In this document: piece by piece, positions 8,190 to 16,702 of the stretch
Layout: each line of letters opens with the position of its first letter
Position numbering within the stretch: the stretch's first letter is position 1
Assembly: GCA_016790635.1 (NCBI GenBank)
Contig: JAEUOR010000010.1
Coordinates: 1 to 64,000, forward strand
Length of the DNA stretch: 64,000 nucleotides
DNA from: Burkholderiales bacterium
Lineage (GTDB): Bacteria > Pseudomonadota > Gammaproteobacteria > Burkholderiales > JAEUOS01
Direction: 5' to 3'
Program-made: the position numbers and the translations under genes
The notes under the pieces: model-generated
The model's database searches: none
What the model was told of the DNA's origin: nothing
What the model saw: the letters and a program-made list of their open reading frames with translations, nothing else

Positions 8190-9371
8190 ATGCCACACAT
8201 TCCAGCCTCGACCGCCCTCAAGGACCTGCGCATCCTCGACCTGACGCGCGTGCGCGCCGGACCCACCTGCGTCAAGCAGTTCGCCGACTTCGGCGCCGAC
8301 GTGATCAAGATCGAGTCGCCGGAGCCGGATTCCATGAGTGGCCCGCGCCACGGGCACGACATGCAGAACCTGCATCGCAACAAGCGCTCCATGACCCTGG
8401 ACATGAAGGCGCCGGACGGCAAGGCGATTCTCATGAAACTGGTCGAGACTGCGGATGTGGTGGTCGAGAATTTCCGCCCCGACGTCAAGTTCCGCCTCGG
8501 GATCGACTACGAGTCCTTGCGCGCCGTCAACAAGCGCGTCATCCTGGCGTCAATCTCGGGCTTCGGCCAGGACGGCCCCTACGGCACGCGCCCGGGCTTT
8601 GACCAGATCGCGCAGGGCATGGGCGGCTTCATGTCGGTGACCGGCTTTCCCGGGCAGGGGCCGGTGCGCGCCGGCACCGCGATCGCCGACATCTCCGGCG
8701 GCATGTTCGCGGCGCTCGGCATCTTCACCGCGCTTTGGGAGCGCCAGAGTTCGGGCGAAGGGCAGTGGGTGCAATCCAGCCTGCTCATGGCGCAGATCGC
8801 GTTGATGGACTTCCAGGCCGCGCGCTACCTGGTCAAGGGCGAAGTGCCGGGCCAGGCCGGCAACGACCATCCGACCTCGATGCCGACCTCGGCCTACAAG
8901 ACCCGCGACGGCTACGTCAATATTGCCGCCTCGGGACAGGTCATGTGGAAGCGCCTGTCGGAGGTGATCGGTCGGCCCGAGCTCTTCGCCGCGCCCGAAT
9001 TCGTCGACGAACCTGCGCGTTCCGCAAACCGCGTCGCGCTCAACCAGGCGATCGAGAGCGCCACGGTAAACCGCGCCACCGCCGAATGGGTCGAAGTGCT
9101 GAACAAGGCCGGCGTGCCTTGCGGCCCGATCTACACGGTCGATCAGGTCTTTGCCGACCCGCAGGTCAAGCACCTCAAGGCGGCGGCCGAGGTCGCGCAT
9201 CCCAAGCTCGGCACCATCCGCATGGTCAACCAGGCGGTCGGACTGTCGCGCACCCCGGCGACCATGGCGCGCGCGACCCCGGAGCATGGCGAGCACACGG
9301 CCGAGATACTGCGCGAGATCGGTTACGACGATGCGCGCATCGCCGACCTGCGGTCGCGCAAGGTGATTTAA
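8190..9371 (+). CDS. CaiB/BaiF CoA-transferase (class III), copy 1
   Basis: 393 residues, the usual family length. The N-terminal motif DLTRVRAGPTCVKQFADFGA and ADVIKIE mark the family, and D167 in TAIADISGG is the expected nucleophilic aspartate that forms the acyl-enzyme anhydride. These enzymes move CoA between carboxylic acids such as formate/oxalate, succinate/aromatic acid or carnitine/butyrobetaine. Substrate cannot be told from the sequence. It lies 63 nt after the M20 peptidase on the same strand, with only a weak ribosome site. It shares its family with the genes at 15318 and 38683 but is not a recent duplicate. Confidence 0.9.
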   Translation: MPHIPASTALKDLRILDLTRVRAGPTCVKQFADFGADVIKIESPEPDSMSGPRHGHDMQNLHRNKRSMTLDMKAPDGKAILMKLVETADVVVENFRPDVKFRLGIDYESLRAVNKRVILASISGFGQDGPYGTRPGFDQIAQGMGGFMSVTGFPGQGPVRAGTAIADISGGMFAALGIFTALWERQSSGEGQWVQSSLLMAQIALMDFQAARYLVKGEVPGQAGNDHPTSMPTSAYKTRDGYVNIAASGQVMWKRLSEVIGRPELFAAPEFVDEPARSANRVALNQAIESATVNRATAEWVEVLNKAGVPCGPIYTVDQVFADPQVKHLKAAAEVAHPKLGTIRMVNQAVGLSRTPATMARATPEHGEHTAEILREIGYDDARIADLRSRKVI

Positions 9372-9536
9372 GGGGGCTGCACGCAGCTTCGAGCGCGAGG
9401 CCCACACTGCTCAGGAGCGCCGGATCCGATCCGCGGGGGCTTCTCGCGGTAGCCATGGACTGATTGTGTGACGTGTGCCGCGGGCATCGCGGCCCCAGCC
9501 CGTACGAATTGGCTCGCATTGACGTCGGGTGAAAAG

Positions 9537-9552
9537 TTATAACATGTTATAA
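9537..9552. promoter_or_regulatory. Perfect 16-bp palindrome, likely autoregulatory operator
   Basis: TTATAACATGTTATAA is identical on both strands and lies 7 bases before the ATG of the AbrB-domain gene. It overlaps the -10 element of that gene's promoter, so a bound dimer would block RNA polymerase. This is the layout expected of a self-repressing antitoxin with a two-fold symmetric DNA-binding domain. Confidence 0.75.
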
Positions 9553-9553
9553 T
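9545..9553 (+). promoter_or_regulatory. Consensus extended -10 promoter, probably leaderless
   Basis: TGTTATAAT is a perfect extended -10 (TGnTATAAT). The hexamer ends 6 bases before the A of the ATG at 9560, so transcription should start at or within a base of that A. No Shine-Dalgarno sequence fits into the gap. No -35 hexamer stands at 17 bp; TTGACG at 9519-9524 is too far away at 23 bp. Confidence 0.7.
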
Positions 9554-9559
9554 ACCCGG

Positions 9560-10000
9560 ATGAAACTCAAGATCCGCAAAGTCGGCAATTCGCTCGGCGT
9601 CCTGATTCCGCGTGAGGTATTGCGCGATTGGGGCCTGGGCGAGGGTGATGATCTGCATCTGTACGGACGCGCGTTCGGCCCTCCGCGTGCAAGTCGCAAC
9701 GCCCAGGCGGTCCAGGACGAATTGAAGCGTTCCATCGCCGTGGCGGTGCTGGACCAATTCCCCTTGGAGCGGATTCGCATCAAGTCGCGCGAGAACCTGT
9801 TGCGCTGGAAGCGCAGCGGGGTCTGGGGCGGTGCGTATGAGGAGTGGCTGAGGCTGGTCGAGCACGGCACGGACGGCGAACTTTACGGCGCGATGATGGG
9901 GCGCGACGACCACGCGAACCGCCTGCGCCAGTCGCCGCCTTTCGTCGGCATGCTCAGGCCTGAGGTCGTCGAGGCCCTGCGTGAAAAAGCGGCAGCTTGA
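9560..10000 (+). CDS. AbrB/SpoVT-domain protein, candidate antitoxin with C-terminal extension
   Basis: 146 residues. Residues 1-46 are a swapped-hairpin AbrB/MazE-type DNA-binding domain (MKLKIRKVGNSLGVLIPREV, then LGEGDDLHL). Residues about 50-146 are not part of that domain. They are helical, with RENLLRWKRSGVWGGAYEEW and a segment ANRLRQSPPFVGMLRPEVV near the end, and I do not recognise a named family. The ATG is most likely the first transcribed codon. The gene overlaps the next one by 20 bases. An antitoxin role is inferred from domain, gene order, overlap and the operator; the C-terminal part would be the partner-binding portion. Confidence 0.75.
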   Translation: MKLKIRKVGNSLGVLIPREVLRDWGLGEGDDLHLYGRAFGPPRASRNAQAVQDELKRSIAVAVLDQFPLERIRIKSRENLLRWKRSGVWGGAYEEWLRLVEHGTDGELYGAMMGRDDHANRLRQSPPFVGMLRPEVVEALREKAAA

Positions 10001-10523
10001 TCACCTCCTGCGGGCGGCTGGCAGGATCACCGGCGAAACCGAGTTCATCGTCATCGGCAGTCAGGCACTGCACGGCAAAGCGGAGGATATCGCCGACGAG
10101 ATCCTGATGTCCTTCGAGGCGGACCTGATCGCGAGAAACCACCCCGATCGCACCGACTGGCTCAACGTGATCGGCGTGGCGTCACCGTTTCACGAGGAAT
10201 TCGGCTATTACGCCGACCCTGTCGACGAGAAGACCGCGACTTTGCCGGCGGGGTGGAAGCAACGTCTCATCCCGCTTCCGCCGGGTGACAACAAGGGTGT
10301 GACGGGCTATTGCCTCGAACCTCACGACCTCGCGATATCCAAGCTCGTCGCCAATCGGGAGAAGGATGTGGCCTTCGTGCTGCAAATGATCAAGCGGGGC
10401 TTGGCTTCGAAAAGCGTGCTGCTCGAGCGCCTTGCGGCAACCCCGGCACCGGATGCGGTCAAAGAGGCAATCCGGGCGCGCTTGCAGAGAGTACGGACGC
10501 CGCGAGGCGCCTCACGCTCCTGA
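9981..10523 (+). CDS. Nucleotidyltransferase-like protein (DUF6036-type), candidate toxin
   Basis: 180 residues from a GTG that lies inside the end of the upstream gene; GAGG stands 6 bases before it. The N-terminal half has the minimal nucleotidyltransferase signature: FIVIGSQALHG (the hGS motif) followed by FEADLI as the acidic h[DE]h[DE]h motif. Further along, CLEPHDLAISKLVANREKD is shared with AbiEii/DUF6036-type proteins. Such proteins transfer nucleotides to tRNA or proteins in the known AbiE and MenA systems. Neither the reaction nor toxicity is shown here. Codon use resembles the surroundings, apart from somewhat lower GC. Confidence 0.7.
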   Translation: MKKRQLDHLLRAAGRITGETEFIVIGSQALHGKAEDIADEILMSFEADLIARNHPDRTDWLNVIGVASPFHEEFGYYADPVDEKTATLPAGWKQRLIPLPPGDNKGVTGYCLEPHDLAISKLVANREKDVAFVLQMIKRGLASKSVLLERLAATPAPDAVKEAIRARLQRVRTPRGASRS

Positions 10524-10577
10524 CGCCATTCCGGGTTGTCGTCGCGCCGCCCTGCGGGTCTTCCGGGTGCCCGATGA

Positions 10578-11012
10578 TCAGATCTGCGGCACGCGCGTGA
10601 TCACCGCACCGGCGCTGATGAGTTCATCGAGCAGCGCCATGGTCGCGCGCCCCGAGGTCGCGAACGGGTTGAATTCGGCCGTGTCACCGTACTTGAGCAA
10701 GAGGGCCGGGTTGACCCGGACCAGATCGACCTGGCCCATGCTCCAGCCGCCGAAGCGGCGCTCGGTGATTTCTTCGAAGCCCAGCAGGCGCACCATGGAA
10801 TGGCGCGGATCGCGCACGATCCGGTTGTAGAGCTCGCAGACCGGGTCGCGCCCGCCCTCGAGCACCTGCACGAACTGCACGCCGCTGGTGCAGAGGATGC
10901 CGCTGATGCCGGCCAGCGGGTTGTTGCGCCGGGATTGTTCGAGGATGTCGGCGACGATGGCCTGCGTCAGGGGTGCCGCGGCACGGCTGGCGTAAGTGAG
11001 GCGAACGAGCAC
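10578..11012 (-). CDS. Stand-alone BLUF-domain blue-light photoreceptor
   Basis: 144 residues, nearly all BLUF domain. The flavin-binding and photocycle residues fall at the spacing seen in AppA: Y7 (LTYASRAA), N31, Q49 (FVQVLEGG), W90 and M92 (GGWSMGQVDL). There is no output domain, so it probably signals by protein-protein contact as other short BLUF proteins do. The start lies 4 bases after the folE stop, so the two genes are one transcript. Confidence 0.92.
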   Translation of the reverse strand: MLVRLTYASRAAAPLTQAIVADILEQSRRNNPLAGISGILCTSGVQFVQVLEGGRDPVCELYNRIVRDPRHSMVRLLGFEEITERRFGGWSMGQVDLVRVNPALLLKYGDTAEFNPFATSGRATMALLDELISAGAVITRVPQI

Positions 11013-11016
11013 GGCG

Positions 11017-11775
11017 TCAGTCCTTCAGGCTGATCAGCGAAAGGAACTCGCGCCTGAGCGCGGGGTCGCGCAGGAACGAGCCGCGCATGACGCTGTTGAC
11101 CATCTTGCTGTTGTTGTCCTTGACGCCGCGCCAGTGCATGCAGAAGTGATCGGCCTGCATGACCACGGCCAGCCCGTCGGGACTGACGCGTTCCATGAGC
11201 AGGTCGGCCATTTGCGTGACAGCTTCCTCCTGTATCTGCGGGCGCCCCATGATCCACTCCGCCAGGCGCGAGTACTTCGACAAGCCAAGGAGGCTCGAGT
11301 GCTCGTTGGGCATGAGGCCGATCCACAAGCGGCCCATGATCGGGCAGAAGTGGTGGCTGCAAGCGCTGCGCACGGTGATCGGCCCGACGATCATCAGCTC
11401 GTTGAGGCGCTCTGCATTGGGGAACTGCGTGACTGAGGGTTCGGGGTGGTAGCGCCCGCGGAAGACCTCGTTCAGGTACATCTTGGCGACCCGGCGCGCG
11501 GTGTCCTGGGTGTTGTGGTCCGAATCGATGTCGATGACGAGGCTCTGGAGCACGTCGCGCATCTTGTTCGCGACCTCCTCCTGCAGGGCGTCGAGCTCGC
11601 CGGGTTCGATGAAGGCGGCGATATTGTCGTTGGCGTGAAAACGCGACCCTGCCGCACGCACGCGCTCGCGTATGCGCGTCGACAGGGGAGTGCCGGCGTC
11701 TTCGACCGGGGCGGGTTGGGACGTGGCGGCGTCGCCAGCGTCGCGGCCTGCCAGTGCGAGGGCGTTCATGGGCAA
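11017..11775 (-). CDS. folE: GTP cyclohydrolase I
   Basis: 252 residues. The enzyme converts GTP to 7,8-dihydroneopterin triphosphate, the first step of folate and pterin synthesis. Zinc ligands correspond to C139 and H142 (RSACSHHFC) and C212 (HFCMHWRG); VGPITVRS, LLGLSKYSRL and QEEAVTQMAD are family blocks. About 30 residues at the N-terminus, rich in Ala and Asp, exceed the E. coli length. It is followed within 4 bases by the BLUF gene. Confidence 0.95.
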   Translation of the reverse strand: MPMNALALAGRDAGDAATSQPAPVEDAGTPLSTRIRERVRAAGSRFHANDNIAAFIEPGELDALQEEVANKMRDVLQSLVIDIDSDHNTQDTARRVAKMYLNEVFRGRYHPEPSVTQFPNAERLNELMIVGPITVRSACSHHFCPIMGRLWIGLMPNEHSSLLGLSKYSRLAEWIMGRPQIQEEAVTQMADLLMERVSPDGLAVVMQADHFCMHWRGVKDNNSKMVNSVMRGSFLRDPALRREFLSLISLKD

Positions 11776-11820
11776 GAAAGCGGAAGCAGGAACGACGATG
11801 TTAGCACCTGCGCCGCGCCC

Positions 11821-13923
11821 TTACGTGGTCACGAAGAGCGCGTCCACCGCGATGCCGCCAGTCGCGCCCATGATCACCGGATTGACGTCGATCTCGGCGA
11901 TCCTGCCGGCATGGTCGGCGATCAATTCACTGACTCGCACGACGGTGTCGACAAGCGCTTCAACGTCGCAGGGCGGCGCGCCGCGGTAGCCGTCCAGGAG
12001 CTTGCGGCCCTTGAGCGCGTCGATCATGGCGCGCGCCTCGGTCGGCGTGACCGGGGCCAGGCCGACCTGCACATCCTGCATGATCTCGACCAACACCCCG
12101 CCCATGCCGACGGTGACCAGGGGCCCGAACTGGGCGTCGACTTTCGCGCCGACCACCATCTCCACGCCGGAGGAGACCATCTCCGCGACCAGCACGCCGG
12201 CCACGCGCGGCGCAGGAGTCAGGCGACCCGCGGCCGCGACGATCTCCGCGTAGGCCACGCGCAGTGCAGCCGCATCGGCCACACCCAGGCGCACCACGCC
12301 GGCGTCGGTCTTGTGGGCGATGTCGGGGCTCTCGATCTTGAGCGCGACCGGGTAGCCGATCGACGCGGCGATGGTGAGCGCCGCGTCCAGGTCAGCCGCC
12401 AGGCCCTCGCGCGTGACGCGCACCCCGTAGGCAGCCAGCGCTTCCTTGGAAGCGCGCTCGGTCATGCTGCCCGGAGCGAGTGCCAGGTCACGACGCTGGC
12501 TGCGCCGTGCGGCGCCCGGCCAGGCGGCGCGGCGCGCGCGTTCGTGCCATTCGGCCAGCGCATGCATGCAGTTGGCGGTCGAGCGGAACAGCGCGATGCG
12601 TGGATCGGCCTCGTACTCGCGGCTGCCCGGCCCTTCCAGCCAGACCGGGAACCAGGTCGCGCAAAAGGCCTTGTGCGGGTAGCGCTTTGCAAATTCGCTG
12701 ACCTGCAGGTAGCGCTTGATGGTCAGTTCCGGATGCGCATAAGCGACCGGAAAGACCATGGCATCGAAATCCGGGTCGTCGAGAAAGGCGCTCATGCAGC
12801 GCGAGAAGGAATCCATCGCGTTCAACACCTGGGCGGTGACGTCGCAGGGGTTGGCCGTCGAACCGAAGTCGGGCACCTCGCGCGACAACAGTTCGCGCAC
12901 CTGCGCGCTCGGCTGGGGCAGTTCAAGACCGCTGGCTTCCGACTTGGCCGCCGCGATCACCCCGGCGCCGCCTGAGCCGACGATGACCGCGGGTCCGCGG
13001 CCGGAGGGCGGCGGCGCCTTGGCGAAGAACTGCGCGGTTTCCAGCACCGCCTCCATGTCGTCGACCATGACGATGCCGGCCTTGCGCGCCGCCGCGTGCC
13101 AGGCCTCGTCCGCGCCGGCCAGCGAACCGGTGTGCGACAGCGCCGCGCGCCTGGCAGCTTCGCCCGAGGTCATCTTGTAGGCGACGATGGTCTTGCCGGC
13201 GGCGCGTGCGCGTTCGCCCACGGTGAGCAGGCGCGCGCCGTCGCGCAGGCCCTCGAAAAGGAACACGATGGACTTCACCTCGTCGATGTCGACCAGGTAG
13301 GAGGCCAGGTCGCAGACATCGGCGTCGCAGGAATTGCCGGAAGCGAGGTAATGGGTGAAGCCGATGCCGCGCTCGGGCGCCTGCACGAAGATGTAGCCCA
13401 TGGCGCCGGACTGCGACACCACGCCGATGTTGCCGGTGATGGCCGGCACGTCCGGGTAGTGCGGCATGAAGGACAGGCCCAGGCGCTGGCCATGGTTGAT
13501 GATGCCGATACAGTTGGGGCCGATGATGGGCACGCCGGCGGCGCGCCCGATCTCGGCCAATCGCTCCTGTTCGCGGATGCGTTCCGGCAGCCCGGTCTCC
13601 GCGTAGCCCGACGCGTAGATGACGATGCCGCCCACCTTGAGCGCGGCGGCTTCCTCGACCACCGGCATAACGCGTTCGCGCGGCACGGCCACTACCACGC
13701 AGTCGGGCGGCTCGGGCAGGTCGGACAGGCGCGCCACGCAGGGGCGGTTCACCAGGGTCGTGTACTTGGGATTGACCGCGTAGACCGCGCCCTGGTACTG
13801 GCTCAGGTTCTCGATGCTGCGGCGACCGAAATTGCCGGGAGTTTCAGAGGCGCCGACGACGGCGACTGAGCGCGGCGACAGCATGCGGCCGAGCTCGCGG
13901 GAGGTGTAGAGATCGCGTTTCAT
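11821..13923 (-). CDS. NDP-forming acyl-CoA synthetase / acetate-CoA ligase family
   Basis: 700 residues from the ATG at 13923 (MKRDLYTSRELGRMLSP); the longer in-frame extension to 14235 runs antisense through the neighbouring gene and is not coding. Domain order is CoA-binding Rossmann domain (VAVVGASETPGNFGRR, about 10-135), two succinyl-CoA-synthetase-like domains with the phospho-histidine H264 in ALSHTGSLAG, and a C-terminal ATP-grasp domain (about 475-700). This fused alpha-beta form makes acyl-CoA from an acid and ATP with release of ADP, or runs in reverse. Substrate is unknown. It is divergent from the beta-propeller-like gene at 13995. Confidence 0.88.
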   Translation of the reverse strand: MKRDLYTSRELGRMLSPRSVAVVGASETPGNFGRRSIENLSQYQGAVYAVNPKYTTLVNRPCVARLSDLPEPPDCVVVAVPRERVMPVVEEAAALKVGGIVIYASGYAETGLPERIREQERLAEIGRAAGVPIIGPNCIGIINHGQRLGLSFMPHYPDVPAITGNIGVVSQSGAMGYIFVQAPERGIGFTHYLASGNSCDADVCDLASYLVDIDEVKSIVFLFEGLRDGARLLTVGERARAAGKTIVAYKMTSGEAARRAALSHTGSLAGADEAWHAAARKAGIVMVDDMEAVLETAQFFAKAPPPSGRGPAVIVGSGGAGVIAAAKSEASGLELPQPSAQVRELLSREVPDFGSTANPCDVTAQVLNAMDSFSRCMSAFLDDPDFDAMVFPVAYAHPELTIKRYLQVSEFAKRYPHKAFCATWFPVWLEGPGSREYEADPRIALFRSTANCMHALAEWHERARRAAWPGAARRSQRRDLALAPGSMTERASKEALAAYGVRVTREGLAADLDAALTIAASIGYPVALKIESPDIAHKTDAGVVRLGVADAAALRVAYAEIVAAAGRLTPAPRVAGVLVAEMVSSGVEMVVGAKVDAQFGPLVTVGMGGVLVEIMQDVQVGLAPVTPTEARAMIDALKGRKLLDGYRGAPPCDVEALVDTVVRVSELIADHAGRIAEIDVNPVIMGATGGIAVDALFVTT

Positions 13924-13994
13924 GGTGCGAATGATGGCATGACCGGAAGGTGTTGGTATTCTGCGGCATCCTGGTTGACCGGCTTGCCGTCCGC

Positions 13995-15302
13995 ATGAAC
14001 GCCAAACCACGACATGTCTGGGTGCTTCTGCTCGTAGGGGTGCCGCTTGCTCTGGCCTTGATCTTCGTTCCGGACATGGTGCACCTGATGCGCGACGAGA
14101 TGGCGTGGCGCGCGCGCGCCGACGCCTTCGACTACCTGGAGCGTCACGCCCATGGCTCGTACCGGCGCATGGCATTGGCGCAACTCGAAGGTGAGCAGCG
14201 CCGCGGCGGCCTGGTCGCGCGCCTGATCCATTCACGTCATGGGGACGCCTGGGCGTCCGGGTCGCAGAGCGTCAGCGCGGCGTGGCGCGCCGATGGCAGC
14301 GAGATCCTCACCGGCAGTGCGAGCATCGCCATGCGCTGGGATTCGGCCAGCGGCGAACTCCTTGACCGGCTGGGTCCGCACCGGCGGCGGGATGCCGACG
14401 ACCCGCAGCGCTGGGGCTACGGACTGTCGCAGGTGGCCTGGGGCCAGGAGGGCGCGGTTCCGCTGGCGATGAGTTCGGGTCCGCCGGCACTGTGGATGTT
14501 CGAGGCGGGCGGGCTCAAGCGTGTCGCCCTGGGCGACGCGCCGCTCGAGGCGTTCTCGGCGCGTGGTGGGCGCATCGCCTATATCCGGAACCTCGAGTAC
14601 GGCGCCACCCTGGATCTGGCCGGCGGCACGCCGCAGCGCCTGCCGCACGAGGAGGTGACCGCCATCGCGTTGGCGGCGGAGGGGCGTGCGGTGACCGCGT
14701 CGCGCACCCTGATCCAGTGGTGGCAAGGGGGCGCGCGGCGCGAGTCCTGGCGCATCGGCGCCACGGCCAATCCGGTCGGCTTCTCCAGCGATGCAGGCCT
14801 GGTTCTGGTCCCGGTCGGCAACAGTGTCGAACTGTTCTCGACGGCATCCGGCGAGAAGCGGGTTCTCGCTCATGACAGCGAGGTCGGCGCCGTGTGCGCG
14901 ACCGACGAATACATCGCCACCGGAACGCAGGACGGACGGGTCCACATGTGGTCACGTGCCGACCTCTCGCTGATACGCAGCTTTCGCTCCAGCATCGGGA
15001 GCATCGGCCTTATCGCCTGCGCGCCGCGGCGCCTGGCCGCGTTCGGCGACGATCGCTCGGACGCGCGCATCTGGGACGTCGCGGGGCGCCCGCAGCCAGG
15101 CGGGCAGCAGGAGGCGGCACCGCCACGCATGCCGTGGATCGCACGCAAGGGAGCCGATCTTGATTTTCCCGGCCGTTTCCCGGTCCTGGCAGACTGGCTG
15201 GACGAAGCCGCGGCAAGCGACCTCAGGTACTGGGCGGTCGGTGTCCTGGCCGCCGTGCTCCTGATCGGCGCATTGATGCTGCACTCCGCCCGCTCGCGCT
15301 AG
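13995..15302 (+). CDS. Beta-propeller (WD40-like) protein anchored by two membrane helices
   Basis: 435 residues from the ATG at 13995 (MNAKPRHVWVLLLVG). One hydrophobic helix lies at about 8-27 and another at about 411-431, so the body between them is probably periplasmic. The body has repeated strands with WD40-like endings such as SIAMRWDSASGELLDRL, RTLIQWWQGG, GRVHMWSRADLS and DARIWDVAG, spaced by about 40 residues. No catalytic motif is visible. I do not recognise a named family and assign no function. Confidence 0.7.
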   Translation: MNAKPRHVWVLLLVGVPLALALIFVPDMVHLMRDEMAWRARADAFDYLERHAHGSYRRMALAQLEGEQRRGGLVARLIHSRHGDAWASGSQSVSAAWRADGSEILTGSASIAMRWDSASGELLDRLGPHRRRDADDPQRWGYGLSQVAWGQEGAVPLAMSSGPPALWMFEAGGLKRVALGDAPLEAFSARGGRIAYIRNLEYGATLDLAGGTPQRLPHEEVTAIALAAEGRAVTASRTLIQWWQGGARRESWRIGATANPVGFSSDAGLVLVPVGNSVELFSTASGEKRVLAHDSEVGAVCATDEYIATGTQDGRVHMWSRADLSLIRSFRSSIGSIGLIACAPRRLAAFGDDRSDARIWDVAGRPQPGGQQEAAPPRMPWIARKGADLDFPGRFPVLADWLDEAAASDLRYWAVGVLAAVLLIGALMLHSARSR

Positions 15303-15317
15303 GCCGGCGCACTGCGG

Positions 15318-16541
15318 TCACGGGCTGACCGACGGCGTGGCGGTGCCGGCGTAGCGAGCCACTTCGGCAGGATCAGGCAGACCGATCGCGCCGGCCTGTG
15401 CCAGGCGCTCGATGTCGGCCGGGGTGTAGCCGACCTTCGCCAGGACGGCGGCGGTGTGCTGGCCGGGCGCCGCGGCGCTGAAATCCGGCCGCGCCGGTTC
15501 GTCGGCAAAGCGGATCGGACTGCCGATGTGGTCCCAGCCGCGCGCGTCGGTCGTGACCATGCCGCGCGCGCGAAAGTGCGGGTCGTCGAGCGCCTCGGGC
15601 AGGCTCTTGACCGGTGCGAACGGAAAGTCGCGGCCGGCAAACCAGGCCTCCCACTCGGCGCGGGTGCGGGTACGGAAGGTTTCTTCCAGGAACGCGCGCA
15701 CCGGCGCCTGCCGCGGACCCGGCAGGCCGCTGGCGATCTCGATCAGGTCGGGACGCCCCAGCCCGGTCAGGAGGGTCACGACGAACTTGGCCTCCTGGCT
15801 GCCGAGCGCGATCCACTGCGCGTCGGCGGTCTCGTAGAGCCGGTACAGCGCGTTGCCGCCCAGCGAGCGCTCGTGATCGGGATCGATCTGGCGACGCTCT
15901 GCCATCGCCGCGCCCAGGTTGTTGGGGATGCTGGTCAACATGCATTCGGCCATCGACATGTCGAGGTAGTCGCCGCGCCCGCTGTCGCGCCGGCGCAGGA
16001 GCGCCATCAGGACCCCGGCCAGGGTCATGGTGGCCGAGATGACATCGGACGCCGGGAAACCGGGGATCGACGGCTTGCCGTCGCGACCGCGCGTCAGCGA
16101 CAGCACTCCCGCCATGGCCTCGGTGGCGAGGTCGTGCGTCGCGATGTCGCGGTACGGGCCATCCTGGCCATACGATGAGATCGAGGCGTAGACCACCTGC
16201 GGCGCGCGCTTCGCCACCTGCGCGTAGCCGACCCCGATGCGTTCGGCCACGCCGGGGCGAAAGCCTTCGACGATGACGTCCGCCGTCTCGGCCAGGCGCA
16301 TGAAGGCCTCGCGGGCCTCCGGATGCTTGAGGTTCAGGACCACGCTTTGCCTGCCGCGCTGTGTATTGGCGAAGTACACCGTGACGCCGTCGCGCTTCTC
16401 ACCGATGTGCCGCGTCGGCTCGCCTTCGCCGGGTGATTCGATCTTGATGACCTCCGCGCCGTGGTCGGCCATGTGTTGCGTGAGCATGGGGCCGGGCAGG
16501 AAGCGCGACAGGTCGAGCACGCGGATGCCTTGCAGTTTCAT
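15318..16541 (-). CDS. CaiB/BaiF CoA-transferase (class III), copy 2
   Basis: 407 residues; AGGA lies 8 bases before the ATG. Family motifs are RVLDLSRFLPGPMLTQHMADHGA and EVIKIESPGEGEPTR. D166 in GFPASDVISAT is at the place of the catalytic aspartate. Its neighbour across a 161-bp divergent region is an SDR. The two could act on the same acyl or keto-acid compound, but nothing in the sequence shows that. Confidence 0.9.
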   Translation of the reverse strand: MKLQGIRVLDLSRFLPGPMLTQHMADHGAEVIKIESPGEGEPTRHIGEKRDGVTVYFANTQRGRQSVVLNLKHPEAREAFMRLAETADVIVEGFRPGVAERIGVGYAQVAKRAPQVVYASISSYGQDGPYRDIATHDLATEAMAGVLSLTRGRDGKPSIPGFPASDVISATMTLAGVLMALLRRRDSGRGDYLDMSMAECMLTSIPNNLGAAMAERRQIDPDHERSLGGNALYRLYETADAQWIALGSQEAKFVVTLLTGLGRPDLIEIASGLPGPRQAPVRAFLEETFRTRTRAEWEAWFAGRDFPFAPVKSLPEALDDPHFRARGMVTTDARGWDHIGSPIRFADEPARPDFSAAAPGQHTAAVLAKVGYTPADIERLAQAGAIGLPDPAEVARYAGTATPSVSP

Positions 16542-16702
16542 CGTGAGGTCCTGTAGCCAGGTGGATTCAAGGTGGCTACTCTAGCGTGGATGGGGCCCGT
16601 GCCGCGTCACGCCTGGCCTGCACCCACCCGGCACCTGCGGCGATCGACGTTACACTCGACGCCGACAATCGTGTCAGGCAGTCCGGCAAAAAAGGGAGGG
16701 AC

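Noticed and set aside
9519..9524. TTGACG as -35 element of the AbrB-domain gene
   Set aside because: Spacing to TATAAT is 23 bp and to the overlapping TATAAC 13 bp; neither is usable. The extended -10 explains the promoter better.
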